From: Anaerosporobacter faecicola
Lineage (GTDB): Bacteria; Bacillota; Clostridia; Lachnospirales; Lachnospiraceae
Direction of reading: 5' to 3'
Assembly (NCBI RefSeq): GCF_012070565.1
Contig: NZ_JAAQRO010000001.1
Span: 62,001 to 126,000 of the forward strand
Length of the DNA: 64,000 bases
The notes under the pieces are model-generated. The model ran no database searches and had not been told where the DNA came from. It saw only the letters and a program-made list of their open reading frames with translations. A program made the translations under genes and the position numbers. Positions 46,657-57,178 of this stretch are shown here, piece by piece. Each line of letters begins with the position of its first letter. Position 1 is the stretch's first letter.

Positions 46657-48828
46657 ATGAAAGAAAAAGAGAAAGGTTCTGCATTGGTTTTGATTCTGCT
46701 TGCACTGCTCTTGATCACAACATTAAGTATGGTGGTTCTATCCATGAGTATGGTGAATCTTGATATGAAACAAGTAGATCAGAAAGCAAAGAAAAACTTT
46801 TACTCAGCAGAAACTGCTTTGGACGAGATAAAAACTGGATTAGAAGAGCTAGTTACGACTGAGATTAAGGAAGCCTATACGCAAGTTTTAGAGAATTATA
46901 GTAAGATACACCCTTCACAACGGGAAGCGAAATTCAAAGAGTATTTACGAGAAAATCTGTATATTCAGTTAGCAGACATAGCAAATCCGACATTAACAAG
47001 TGAAAAACTGCGAAATATATTAGATGGTTATGTAAGAAAAACTCCTAAATACTCAGATGCCACGAAGGTTGGAGTGTGTATCAACGAGACAGGAGCAGTA
47101 CAGCCGAGCTTACTCTTAACGCAGACAGAGGCATTGATATCAAATGTCTATGTACGTTATCAAGAGAAGGATTATGAGACGATAATACAGACGGATATAA
47201 AAATTGACTATCCGACCACTGTCTTATTTGATCAATCGGATCCGTCAAAAGAAACATTCGCGGTTGCTAGTTATGCATTGGTTGCAGATCAGCAATTGCA
47301 GATTGCAGATTCATATGGAACGACAATGTCGAATATTGTTGGAAATATATATGCAGGGGAACATGGAATCATTATGGCTAATCCAGGTACACTGGTATCT
47401 ATGGCAGCACAGGAGATTGTTACGAGAGGGGATCTTTGTGTAAAAGATAAGGCTAGGTTATATATTAGTGGGAATGCAACAAACCGGATCTGGGCAAATA
47501 ATTTACGATGCGAGTTAAGCAATGGAGTGGAAGCAACGCAGGATACAATTATGGACATTCACGGCAATTGTATTATTAGGAATGACTTGGTTTTAGATGG
47601 AAATCGGAGTCAGGTAACCATCAATGGAACATACATGGGATACCAGAGAAACCAACTTACCGAAGGAAAGAGTGGTAGTGCGATTATAGTAAATGGTAAG
47701 AATTCCGTACTAAATCTAGAGCAAGTATCTTCATTGGTAGTTGCAGGAAATGCAGCCATACAAATTCCTACATATGATTCCTTTGGTTTGTTTGAAAAGG
47801 ATTCCTATATCATGACAGGTGACTCCATTTCGATGAAGGGAAATCAGATTGCCTATTTGGTGCCGAGTACTTGTATCAGTGTTGGACATAATCCTGTCTT
47901 ATGGGAGGAGTATAGCCAAGGTGTATCGGTTGATTTAGAAAAGGAAACAACACTAGCACTTGATGAGTATGTTGATATGACAGAAGATGGACAGCAGGGA
48001 TACCGAACGATCTTCTATCGAATGCCAGGAGGAGTGAATGTTGTCTATTATTATTTAGAGTTTACGGATGGGAAGAAAGCACAAAAGTATCTTGCAGAAT
48101 ATAGCAAACAGAATCCAGACCAGATTGATCAGTTGAAACTGGCATTTCCTGTGAGACGCATGGATTTTCTCTATGGAGTAACCCAAAGTGCAGGAATCGC
48201 AACACGGTTACAAGAAGAGGATGCAAGTCTAGAATTATTAGAAGCAACGAGAACCTCCGCTTATTTTGGGGAAATCGAAGAAAAAAAGAAGAAAGAGTAT
48301 TATTGGATGACAAGAAGATTATCAATAGATGAGGAAGAATGTTCTTATTTAGATGTGGATTCCTTGGCAAAAAGTTTTGTAAATATGGATAAGATTAAGG
48401 AAGTGACCAGTGGTGTGATCGGTAGGTTTGCCTATCAATCCAATGCAAATGATACGTACGATATTCACATTCTATATAATGGACAGGGAAAATATGCGAG
48501 TCTCACAGAGGGAGAAGAGGCAGGAATGGAATATGTCGTACAAACACCCATGAATGGATTGCTAGTAGCTACAGGAGATGTGCGGGTGAATGCGAATTTT
48601 ACTGGATTAATCATTGCTGGGGGAACCATCACGATTGCATCGAATGCAAGTGTTTATGCAGATGCCACTATTGTGAACGCCATATGGAATCGTGGAGAGG
48701 ATGAAATTAACCAGTATTTTTATGACGTGAAGGAGAACGTAATTAGCGGTGGTTCAATTTTGGGAGGACAATCGCAAATACTAGATTTGTCTAATCTGAT
48801 ATCGTATCAGAATTGGCACAAGAATTAA
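46657..48828 (+). CDS. PilX-like exported protein of the pilus operon
   Basis: 723 residues. The N-terminus KEKGSALVLILLALLLITTL resembles PilX: a Gly cleavage site and hydrophobic helix, but no Glu5. The body has a right-handed beta-solenoid look between about 220 and 400 (repeated short strands such as IMDIHGNCIIRNDLVL and VVAGNAAIQI) and again at the C-terminus (LLVATGDVRVNANFTGLII). AAAGGAGG upstream. Probably part of the minor-pilin tip complex and a candidate adhesin. Confidence 0.78.
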   Translation: MKEKEKGSALVLILLALLLITTLSMVVLSMSMVNLDMKQVDQKAKKNFYSAETALDEIKTGLEELVTTEIKEAYTQVLENYSKIHPSQREAKFKEYLRENLYIQLADIANPTLTSEKLRNILDGYVRKTPKYSDATKVGVCINETGAVQPSLLLTQTEALISNVYVRYQEKDYETIIQTDIKIDYPTTVLFDQSDPSKETFAVASYALVADQQLQIADSYGTTMSNIVGNIYAGEHGIIMANPGTLVSMAAQEIVTRGDLCVKDKARLYISGNATNRIWANNLRCELSNGVEATQDTIMDIHGNCIIRNDLVLDGNRSQVTINGTYMGYQRNQLTEGKSGSAIIVNGKNSVLNLEQVSSLVVAGNAAIQIPTYDSFGLFEKDSYIMTGDSISMKGNQIAYLVPSTCISVGHNPVLWEEYSQGVSVDLEKETTLALDEYVDMTEDGQQGYRTIFYRMPGGVNVVYYYLEFTDGKKAQKYLAEYSKQNPDQIDQLKLAFPVRRMDFLYGVTQSAGIATRLQEEDASLELLEATRTSAYFGEIEEKKKKEYYWMTRRLSIDEEECSYLDVDSLAKSFVNMDKIKEVTSGVIGRFAYQSNANDTYDIHILYNGQGKYASLTEGEEAGMEYVVQTPMNGLLVATGDVRVNANFTGLIIAGGTITIASNASVYADATIVNAIWNRGEDEINQYFYDVKENVISGGSILGGQSQILDLSNLISYQNWHKN

Positions 48829-48839
48829 TGGAGGCTGCT

Positions 48840-49400
48840 ATGGAGAAAAAGAGGAGAGAGAATAGGAATTTCATAGGAAAACAGACAGGGAGTAACAATC
48901 ACGGCTTTAGTTTGGTTGAAATCCTTGTGACGATCATGATTCTTGGGCTTCTTGTATCCGTAACGATATTCCATATTACAACAACGCAGTTTGCAAATGT
49001 GGAAAAATGCAGCCAAAAGATTGAAAAGAGATTAAACCAGTTGCGTTTGTCAGTCATGAGCAGTAAGGAACAGAACTATCTGATTGTATACCAGGCAGCA
49101 GATTTGAATTATTATGTGGCATTGAGTGAACAAGAAGATGCAATATGTGTAGCAGAAGATGGAGATCAGATTGGAAACTCCAGTCTTCGTATTCGAGGAA
49201 AAGATGGTGCTACTATTGTAGAAGTAAGTTATGAGCAGGCTAAACAGATTGTATTATCTTTTCAAAAAAGTTCAGGTGCCTTTCTTTCGGTAGCAGGTAA
49301 ATTCTATGATTCCATTGATATAGTAAATGGAGATGCAATCTACCGAATCTATCTGGTAAAGGAAACTGGAAAACACTATGCAAAACAGGTGAACAGTTAG
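48840..49400 (+). CDS. Pilin-like protein (minor pilin, GspH-like)
   Basis: 186 residues. A 24-residue basic leader ending NNHG, then FSLVEILVTIMILGLLVSV with Glu5. The globular part is small and beta-rich. GGAGG precedes ATG 48840; it begins 11 bases after the preceding stop. Likely one of the pseudopilins that prime pilus assembly. Confidence 0.85.
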   Translation: MEKKRRENRNFIGKQTGSNNHGFSLVEILVTIMILGLLVSVTIFHITTTQFANVEKCSQKIEKRLNQLRLSVMSSKEQNYLIVYQAADLNYYVALSEQEDAICVAEDGDQIGNSSLRIRGKDGATIVEVSYEQAKQIVLSFQKSSGAFLSVAGKFYDSIDIVNGDAIYRIYLVKETGKHYAKQVNS

Positions 49401-49420
49401 GAGGCGGGAAAATACAGGTG

Positions 49421-49996
49421 ATGAAGAAAGAGGAAGCAGAAAAAGAAAAAGGTTTTAGTTTGGTAGAAGTGCTGGCTGCCGTTCTTATACTGTCATTTAT
49501 TCTATTTGCAGTCTGTGTTTTTCTTATGACAAGTACCAATCTATATAAGGAGAACAGTAGAGAAGTAGATCTTCAACAAGAAGCACAAACGACGTTGAAT
49601 CAACTATATGATTTAATCTTGCCAATGAATGACCTTAAAGTGTGTCATCTGAATCGAGGCTTGGACACAGAAATGGCAGTGATTTTTGGGCATGCTATGG
49701 ATGAGAGCAATACAAAGAAAAATTACATTATTTTATATAGAAAAGAAAAGCAAAAGATATATTTGCTTAAAAAAGCAGAAGAATATACATTTGGTGGGAC
49801 AGAAAGTGACTTCAATGCACTTTGTGGAGAGGTTACGGAAGAAGCCAATCTGCTAGCACAATATGTAACAGATTGCGTTATTGATGATTCTGAACTGGCA
49901 GTAAAGCAAATCCTAACCGTAACAATGCAATTTACCATTCGAGATGATTCCTACGAGATAATGAAGCAAATGAAATTAAGAAACAAACAGATTTGA
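49421..49996 (+). CDS. Pilin-like protein (minor pilin, PilW-like)
   Basis: 191 residues. Short leader ending KEKG, then FSLVEVLAAVLILSFILFAV with Glu5, and LYKENSREVDLQQEAQTTLNQ continuing the long helix as in PilW. A GTG lies directly before the ATG and could also start translation. The stop lies just before the next start, inside the same operon. Confidence 0.83.
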   Translation: MKKEEAEKEKGFSLVEVLAAVLILSFILFAVCVFLMTSTNLYKENSREVDLQQEAQTTLNQLYDLILPMNDLKVCHLNRGLDTEMAVIFGHAMDESNTKKNYIILYRKEKQKIYLLKKAEEYTFGGTESDFNALCGEVTEEANLLAQYVTDCVIDDSELAVKQILTVTMQFTIRDDSYEIMKQMKLRNKQI

Positions 49997-50016
49997 TGGA
50001 TAGTAGGAGGCTGACA

Positions 50017-53000
50017 ATGGAGAGGAAGAATAATAGAAAAATTGATAAAAAAATATGTAGGAATCTCCTGCTCATGATCCTGGTTGTGTTTATGATAAGC
50101 AGCAGTATATATTCGGGGGTCCATATGGTAATGGCAGCAAAATACAGACAGGATAGCAATAAAGGGAGTGCAGGAACATATGATGCAAAGGTTCCTAGTG
50201 ATACAAAGGAGAAAGATGCAGACTGTTTTACCATATTAGAGATTGTTCCCTATGAGGGTATGGGTGAGATTGGATATATGGTAGGGGGCTGTGAGCCTAT
50301 TGATCTGACAAAACTAAAAACAAGAGAATATGATGGATTTACAAGTTTCTTGGGAAAAATGCTTTTAGTAAGGGATACTTACATAGAAAAAGCGACATTG
50401 ACAAAAGAAGAACAAGAAATGTATGCAGATTGGAAGAAAGTATATGTAGCCAAACAGGAAAAAGGGACCTTTCATCAAGTAACACCAAATACTGGAGAAT
50501 ATAGCTTTAAGACAGTTGTAGAATATGTTGTTGATGAGAAAAAGCAAGGTGCATATACCGCATCTCTCAATCAATTGAATTTCTCAAAGCAGATCAATGG
50601 AATTAGGCAAAAGGAGAACAATGTAAATGCTTGGTTTTATCCCGATTCCAAGAAAGAATCGTATACACCTTTCTCTCAGGAAAAATATACGGTATGCAAT
50701 GCCAGCAAAAATGAAGAGGGAAAGGGAGATTATGAATACGATCGACTAGCGGATGAATTCGTATTATGCAAAGGGAAAGGTACCTATGATGTGTTATTTA
50801 TGCCCTATACAGGACAAAGAGATCAGAAAATCTATTACATGGAGAAAAATTACGAAATAGTAAATAATCATACAGGTTCCTACACAGGGGAGATTGTCTA
50901 CAAAAATGCCCTAGATATAGATCGAGACGGTATTGCAGATGGTCAGTATAACAAGGTGAGCAGAGAACGTTATGAATTCGTAGGGGAAGGAATGGGAGAG
51001 TATCTCTTTAAAAAGGGTGAAGGAGAGATATCCTATCCAATCTATGAAAAATGCTATTATCGTTCGGGTGTAGAATATATCAACACGGAATGGTTTAAAC
51101 AATATGCAATGGGGTTATCTGTAGATGAATGGGACGAATGCAAGATCGAGGTAATCACTTGCACACCAGAAAAAGTGAACGATGATCTTACCCTAATAGA
51201 GAAAGCGGATATGGTATTTCTTTCGCCGACACAGCAGAATTTGGCTTATGTTGGACTTTGGGAGTTCTTTGGAAAAGAGAAGGAGTTGCTTGGCATAACC
51301 GATGAAAATCGTTATACTGTCAGTGATTTGTCAGAGAATGGGTTACCTGCCAATCTGGCAGGACTGCGAAAAGGAAGGAAACTACCTACATTTATCGGTA
51401 ATGACCTCAATTGGGAAGCGACAATGGCAATTTTCCAAAGAGTAGGAGTTAAACAGGATTTGCCTCTTGTAATCAACTGTCTCGTATATGAGAATAACCA
51501 GCAAGAGTTAAATGGATATAACAATTCTACTAGAAATAATATTGCGAAGCTGTATCTCATGCTACGTCAGTGGAATCCACAAATCTTCTATGAGGAATTT
51601 TTTGAAACGAATCAGATTCTGAAAGCAACTTTTCAGGGAATCACAACGGGAGACTATATAAAAAAATCAGAAAATGCTCGATATATCTGGCATAGCCAGA
51701 CTTTTTTACCAACAGTGCCGAATGGGGTTCAGGATCCATATGCCTATTATGTAAGTATGGGGATAGAGAATCCCTATATGGTAGGAAATGAAAGCGTGGT
51801 AGGCAACGTATTTACGTTCCATGGAGACTGTATTATCGACGCGAATTTTATAGTGGATAAATACGGACCAGATGAATGGTTTTATGAAACAAAAGAATTC
51901 ATCTATCAAGAAGAGAACGAAAAAGAAGGGAGCCCAGAGGAAGTTACCAATGTAAGGCTTTCAACAGCGGATATTTTCTACTATCTGCTACATTATAAGA
52001 AGGTTAGTTTAGAGAAGAATAAACTGGTAATACTGGATTTGGAGCCTTGTAATGATTTCACATTAACGGAAACGGATGTGAGAAATATGGTGAAAGGATT
52101 CACAGGAACCATTACCATCGTACCGATGACGACAGCTGAATTCAATGGAAAGATTGAAGATTTAAATAAGGAATATGACATGATCTATATGGGGTTAAAT
52201 ACCGGAATGCTTAATCGGAACGCCAAGGGTATAACAAAATATAATGATAGCAACCTCAATGGGAAGATCTATCTTCATGTAGGAGATCGAATCTATGGTG
52301 GAAATGCCTTGTCAGGGTTAGTGCAAGGGGTCAATACCTATCGTTATAGTGGCAATGATATTACGGCAATTAAGAAAAAGGAATTAGAGGAATTTATCAA
52401 AGCAGGGTATCCAATCGTTATGGAAAAAGAGCTGTATGAAAGGAATGCAGAGCAGGTCGATCCTTATAGTAATATCTACGCATTTTCAGAGAGTTGTAAG
52501 GAACAGAAAAATCGGATCAATCTATATAGCTTGCAGAATGCACAGACAAAATCGAAAGCGTGTAGCCAGCTTAAGAAATATCTTGCCATTGAAAAACCAC
52601 AGCTGGAATTTGATTCCATGCCAGTGATGTATGATGGAAATCATCCGGATGTTCTAATGACGGAAAAACGATTAAGTTATGTGTTCACCATACAAGATTT
52701 GAAAGCAGAAGAGATGGAGAAATTAACGTATACCGTGAAATTATACGTGGATGGGAATGCCGATGGAAAATATGCTGAAAATGAATTGTTGGCGACAAAA
52801 ACCGGTATTAAAGCGGGAAGCTCGATAGAACTTATGAAAACCTTACCGAATTCTTATGTTGGAATCGTTCCATGGAAACTATTGGTTTATCGAACGGATA
52901 ATCCGTACATTCGTACCAATCAGATTGGGTATTATGGAATAAGACGAAGCAGCACAGAGAAAAAATTACTACGGATTCTTCAAGTTACCTCCACCAAATA

Positions 53001-54453
53001 CTCTCGTTACAATTGGACGGGTTCAACCATGAATCTACAGAATGAATTAGCGAGTAAAAACACTTTGTTTCATAAATATGCCAGTAATCTCAATGATTTT
53101 GTGTTAGATATTACTACGATCGATGTGAAGCAATTTGAAAATTGGTATAAAGGTTCCGCCTATGGTGTGTCCAATGCTTATGTAGCGGATGATCCAAATT
53201 CCATTGATCGATTTGCTAATTATGATATGCTAATCTTTGGATTCGGGGATAGTTATACGGATATATCCAATGCCAATGGAGCTTTGGATAATGTGTTTGC
53301 ATTTATTGAAAGTGGAAAAAGTGTTTTATTTACCCATGATACAACATCGGTTGTTAATCGGTTAAGTAACTCGGATACCCATACCGCTGGTGTAATGAAC
53401 TGGGGATATAATATGAATCAGTATTTACGAGATCGTATTGGAATGAATCGCTTTGGTGTAGCGACTAAGGGACAGGAGAGCCAAGGGAATAATACGGAGG
53501 GTAAAGATATAGCATACAGTCCAAAAGGTTCCATCTATAAGGAAATCCAAGGATATTCCTATGGAGCAATGATTAACTTTGGTGTAGTGGCAGGGGATCG
53601 ATATTCGTCCATTCCTACGAATCAACTTGGACCTTTTCGCACCTTTTTATTGAGTGATTCGAGGTATTTGGATTTCCCTAGCACAGACTCCTTTGAAACC
53701 TATTATGTGACCAATGAGAATAAAGGGCAGATTACAGAATATCCATATAAGATTCCAACTTCAGGAAAGATGCAAATTGCTCAAACCCATGCACAATATT
53801 ATGAACTAGATTTGGAAGATCCAGAAATCGTGGTGTGGTATTGCCTATCGAATCAGATGGAAAACAAACTGTACAGTTCATCACCAAATGACGTAAGGAA
53901 TAATTACTATATATATAATAAAGGAAATATAACGTATACAGGAGCTGGGCATGAGTATTTTGGAAATAAAGAGAATGAAGTAAAACTTTTTATCAATACA
54001 ATGGTTGCAGCTTATCGTGCTTCCTTAGCAGAACCAGAGATTACCGTAACCAATGGTGTAGAGGGTCAGGATGGAAAAAGCTTTGTGTATGTTGATTTGG
54101 ATGTACGAGATAACATGCTTCCATCTAATGAAAGCGATGAAGTGAAAGTCGCATTTACCGTGAAAGACGACAGCATCATCTCAGATTCTGCGAAGATAAC
54201 GATCTATGATGAGAATGGTGAAGTAATGAATCTGGCAATCTATGATGAGTATAATCAGGTAATACTGGATTCCAAAGTCTACACGTATAGTAAGAATACC
54301 CAGGGGGAACTATATGAGTATTATATCTTGTATCCAAGAGAAAAATTAGATGGAAAAGAATCGATAAATCTTATGATCATGGCAGACAATACCAAAATAA
54401 AAGCAAGGAAGACAGTGACCTTATTGCGTAGAAATCTGTTTGATTTGAATTAA
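50017..54453 (+). CDS. Giant exported protein closing the pilus operon (DUF5057-like)
   Basis: 1478 residues from ATG 50017 with AGGAGG upstream. One N-terminal membrane segment or signal peptide (about 20-42), ending VMAAKYRQ. The opening CFTILEIVPYEGMGEIGYMV motif and several later blocks (KLVILDLEPCNDFTLTETDV, RILQVTSTKYSRYNWTGSTM, VVWYCLSNQMENKLY) suggest several Rossmann-like and beta domains. DIDRDGIADG near residue 300 is a calcium-loop-like Asp motif. The family name DUF5057 is from memory and uncertain. It has no pilin leader and no sortase motif. Likely a surface protein used with the pilus. Confidence 0.72.
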   Translation: MERKNNRKIDKKICRNLLLMILVVFMISSSIYSGVHMVMAAKYRQDSNKGSAGTYDAKVPSDTKEKDADCFTILEIVPYEGMGEIGYMVGGCEPIDLTKLKTREYDGFTSFLGKMLLVRDTYIEKATLTKEEQEMYADWKKVYVAKQEKGTFHQVTPNTGEYSFKTVVEYVVDEKKQGAYTASLNQLNFSKQINGIRQKENNVNAWFYPDSKKESYTPFSQEKYTVCNASKNEEGKGDYEYDRLADEFVLCKGKGTYDVLFMPYTGQRDQKIYYMEKNYEIVNNHTGSYTGEIVYKNALDIDRDGIADGQYNKVSRERYEFVGEGMGEYLFKKGEGEISYPIYEKCYYRSGVEYINTEWFKQYAMGLSVDEWDECKIEVITCTPEKVNDDLTLIEKADMVFLSPTQQNLAYVGLWEFFGKEKELLGITDENRYTVSDLSENGLPANLAGLRKGRKLPTFIGNDLNWEATMAIFQRVGVKQDLPLVINCLVYENNQQELNGYNNSTRNNIAKLYLMLRQWNPQIFYEEFFETNQILKATFQGITTGDYIKKSENARYIWHSQTFLPTVPNGVQDPYAYYVSMGIENPYMVGNESVVGNVFTFHGDCIIDANFIVDKYGPDEWFYETKEFIYQEENEKEGSPEEVTNVRLSTADIFYYLLHYKKVSLEKNKLVILDLEPCNDFTLTETDVRNMVKGFTGTITIVPMTTAEFNGKIEDLNKEYDMIYMGLNTGMLNRNAKGITKYNDSNLNGKIYLHVGDRIYGGNALSGLVQGVNTYRYSGNDITAIKKKELEEFIKAGYPIVMEKELYERNAEQVDPYSNIYAFSESCKEQKNRINLYSLQNAQTKSKACSQLKKYLAIEKPQLEFDSMPVMYDGNHPDVLMTEKRLSYVFTIQDLKAEEMEKLTYTVKLYVDGNADGKYAENELLATKTGIKAGSSIELMKTLPNSYVGIVPWKLLVYRTDNPYIRTNQIGYYGIRRSSTEKKLLRILQVTSTKYSRYNWTGSTMNLQNELASKNTLFHKYASNLNDFVLDITTIDVKQFENWYKGSAYGVSNAYVADDPNSIDRFANYDMLIFGFGDSYTDISNANGALDNVFAFIESGKSVLFTHDTTSVVNRLSNSDTHTAGVMNWGYNMNQYLRDRIGMNRFGVATKGQESQGNNTEGKDIAYSPKGSIYKEIQGYSYGAMINFGVVAGDRYSSIPTNQLGPFRTFLLSDSRYLDFPSTDSFETYYVTNENKGQITEYPYKIPTSGKMQIAQTHAQYYELDLEDPEIVVWYCLSNQMENKLYSSSPNDVRNNYYIYNKGNITYTGAGHEYFGNKENEVKLFINTMVAAYRASLAEPEITVTNGVEGQDGKSFVYVDLDVRDNMLPSNESDEVKVAFTVKDDSIISDSAKITIYDENGEVMNLAIYDEYNQVILDSKVYTYSKNTQGELYEYYILYPREKLDGKESINLMIMADNTKIKARKTVTLLRRNLFDLN

Positions 54454-54541
54454 GACTATTGTTAGTTCTGACAAGATGTAGTAGAATAAGGATGATTCAT
54501 GGTAACAAGCCATCTACATACAGTAAGAAGGAAGTGGCAGA

Positions 54542-56188
54542 ATGCAGGCCTATTCAAATCGATCCTTGTTTGAGATCGCAAGAGAGAATTTTAAAACATT
54601 ACAAAAACATTGTAAAGATTTGTTGACTGAAGGATACTGGGAAAAGCCAGAAGAAGTACTAAAGCAATCCGTGTATGATGTTTTAGACATTTATGTGCAA
54701 GCAGTATTGATCCAGTATGCGGTGTTCAGCAAACACTTTATGAGAGAAGATATTGAATTTATACTTTCTACGGTAGAAAAGAACCATTTTGAGTTAGACC
54801 CAGAGAGATGTATTGATGATACCGTGGTGGCGCAAGTAGAACGAATGCTTGCGTCACCACCTATTTTGTTGCAATTATGTGATCTGCGTGATCAGGAAAA
54901 AGGAACTAGAAGTGCTGAAACATTTTTTGAAACAATGATCAATATTGTATTAGCTATGGCATATCTGAATAGCTCGAAGGACCAGTATGTCATAAAGTTT
55001 ATACAAGAATATTATAATAAGATCCATGTATTCATCAGTAATCGGCTAAATCATGATTATGTACTAGATGAAAAGTATGTATTTCGTAAGATATGTAGTG
55101 AGATGTTTCGTACTGGTGTGCATATAGAAAGTATGAAAACATCCCATCAGGAGACCATTGTAAATGGTTTGTATGCAAATGTAAGTGAAAAAGATAAGGA
55201 ACAATCCATAGAAGAAAACAATCAGCAAGATATAAAAGAGTACGAGCAAGAATCGAAACAACAGATCGAAACAATTGAAGAAAATGAGGAATTCACAGGA
55301 AATGCTGAAGAGAAGAAAACGGAAGAATCCATTCAGCAAGCAATAGATGAGCAAAAGGAAGCAAAGAAGAAGGAACGCTTAGAGGAACTTTTGGAGGAAT
55401 TAAGAGATTTAGTTGGACTTGAGAGTGTAAAAGAGGAAGTGAATTCCTTGATTAATCTAATCAAAGTTCGAAAGATGCGTGAGCGCTTTCAGATGCCTGT
55501 CATGGATATGTCCTATCATATGGTATTCACCGGAAATCCAGGAACGGGTAAGACCACGGTAGCCCGTATTATAGCGGAAATCTACAAGGAACTTGGGTTG
55601 TTATCCAAGGGAAATCTTATAGAAACAGACCGTGCGGGATTAGTTGCAGGCTATGTTGGACAAACTGCCATTAAAGTAACAGAAGTAGTTGAGAAAGCAC
55701 TTGGTGGCGTTCTCTTTATTGATGAAGCATATTCGTTGACCAATAACACATGTGGGAATGATTTTGGGAATGAAGCAATTGATACATTAGTTAAATTGAT
55801 GGAAGACCATCGAGATGACCTGGTTGTTATTGTAGCTGGATATAAGAAAGAGATGGAAACATTCTTAAAAGCCAATACAGGATTGATCTCCCGATTCAAC
55901 AAGTTTATTGAATTCAAGGATTATTCGGTGGAGGAACTACTTGCTATTCTTAATGGGATGGCAAAAAAATCATCCATGGAATTGGAAGAAGATGCACAAC
56001 ACTATATTAAGAAACAATTGTCGAAAATGACGAAAGCGGCAAGAAATCGATTTGGTAACGCAAGAGGAATTCGAAACGTATTCGAAAAGATCTTGACAAG
56101 TCAGGCAAATCGACTTGTCACATATGAAAAACCTACGCTAGAGCTTTTGACACAGATTGTATATGAAGACGTGGTAGAGGCAATTTGA
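54542..56188 (+). CDS. AAA+ ATPase of the CbbX/SpoVK type
   Basis: 548 residues. N-terminal half helical, without a recognised domain; a charged Glu/Lys/Gln linker at about 215-285; then one AAA+ module with LVGLESVKEEVNSLI, Walker A GNPGTGKT (331-338), the pore-loop region AGYVGQTA, Walker B LFIDEAY with Asp394-Glu395, sensor 1 VAGYKKEM and the Arg finger in GLISRFNKFIEF. Similar modules remodel Rubisco (CbbX) or act in sporulation (SpoVK) and type VII secretion (EccA). Start has AAGGAAGTGG. It follows the pilus operon by 88 bases; a link is possible but not shown. Confidence 0.85.
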   Translation: MQAYSNRSLFEIARENFKTLQKHCKDLLTEGYWEKPEEVLKQSVYDVLDIYVQAVLIQYAVFSKHFMREDIEFILSTVEKNHFELDPERCIDDTVVAQVERMLASPPILLQLCDLRDQEKGTRSAETFFETMINIVLAMAYLNSSKDQYVIKFIQEYYNKIHVFISNRLNHDYVLDEKYVFRKICSEMFRTGVHIESMKTSHQETIVNGLYANVSEKDKEQSIEENNQQDIKEYEQESKQQIETIEENEEFTGNAEEKKTEESIQQAIDEQKEAKKKERLEELLEELRDLVGLESVKEEVNSLINLIKVRKMRERFQMPVMDMSYHMVFTGNPGTGKTTVARIIAEIYKELGLLSKGNLIETDRAGLVAGYVGQTAIKVTEVVEKALGGVLFIDEAYSLTNNTCGNDFGNEAIDTLVKLMEDHRDDLVVIVAGYKKEMETFLKANTGLISRFNKFIEFKDYSVEELLAILNGMAKKSSMELEEDAQHYIKKQLSKMTKAARNRFGNARGIRNVFEKILTSQANRLVTYEKPTLELLTQIVYEDVVEAI

Positions 56189-56237
56189 CAAACGATTTAG
56201 CGGTTGAACATTATAAGTAGTTATGATTTGTTAAGAG

Positions 56238-56511
56238 GGTTCGGGTGTCAAAAGCCCTTAGTAAAACTTGCTTTCGTTAATTTGCACAAACATTTGCTAA
56301 TCTCATGTAATACAGGACATAGTTTGATGAGCAACTGTATGAAGTCGTTGGTACTTTGGCTCTGTACTTTAGAGCCTTATGTACCACTACGAACTTCATC
56401 CAAGCGAGAGCGTGTTGCGAATGAACTATGTCCTGTATTACATGTTAGACAAACTTAAATTGTGCAAATTGACGGACCTCAAAGTAAATAAGGGCTTTTG
56501 ACACCCAAACC
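56238..56511. mobile_element. 274-bp MITE-like foldback element, copy 2
   Basis: Reverse orientation relative to the copy at 24446, and nearly identical over the full length (a handful of differences by eye). The same terminal inverted repeats, flanked by a different perfect 7-bp duplication, TTAAGAG (56231-56237 and 56512-56518). It lies 50 bases after the AAA+ gene. The differing duplications of equal length show two separate transposition events. Confidence 0.93.
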
Positions 56512-56616
56512 TTAAGAGGTATGAACGGAATGAAAAGTTATGGCTGATAAGAAATGAATGAGAAGAAATGAAGAATCATACAATATTACTAGAACGTAGT
56601 TTTAGGAGTAGAGAGT

Positions 56617-57081
56617 ATGAAGATAAGATGGAAACCATTATTGATCAGTTTGGCAATTCCACAGATTGTTGGAGCAGTAACAGGATTGGTAACCAGTAAT
56701 AGCAGGGAGATTTATCAGAATCTGAATAAACCAGATTTAGCGGTTCCAGGATATGTTTTCCCTATTATTTGGCCAATTCTGTTTCTTTTTATGGGGATTG
56801 CTTCCTACCTGATCTACTGTTCAGACTCCAAAGAAAGAGAAAAGGCTTTGCGCTTATATGGTATTAATCTGCTCTTAGTATTTGTATGGTCCGTAGTTTT
56901 CTTTACTTTTCAGGCTTATGCGGCAGCATTTCTTGTGATTGTAGCATTTTGGGGTGTCGTCTTTACAATGATAACAATGTTTACCCAAATTTCGAAGGTG
57001 GCAGGCTGGATTTTATTACCATATTTTATCTGGATTACATATGCGGGTTACTTAAACCTACAAGTGGTACTACTGAATTAA
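56617..57081 (+). CDS. tspO: TspO/MBR-family membrane protein
   Basis: 154 residues, five membrane helices. Signature residues WxPPxxxF-type region appears as LNKPDLAVPGYVFPIIWPILF, with the Pro-rich turn, and the final helix ends YAGYLNLQVVLLN. TspO proteins bind tetrapyrroles and affect stress responses. TAGGAG upstream. Small single-gene unit. Confidence 0.9.
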   Translation: MKIRWKPLLISLAIPQIVGAVTGLVTSNSREIYQNLNKPDLAVPGYVFPIIWPILFLFMGIASYLIYCSDSKEREKALRLYGINLLLVFVWSVVFFTFQAYAAAFLVIVAFWGVVFTMITMFTQISKVAGWILLPYFIWITYAGYLNLQVVLLN

Positions 57082-57178
57082 TATGACTGGATTGTATTAC
57101 AATTGAATGGAATGGAAGTGTATCGTACACATTTTGGCAGAATGACAGGTTAGTAAGGCGTTAGAGTTGCGTTTCCAT

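Noticed and set aside
56204-56458. 84-codon open frame downstream of the AAA+ gene
   Set aside because: Mostly inside the foldback element; no homology expected and the other copy does not keep it as a gene.
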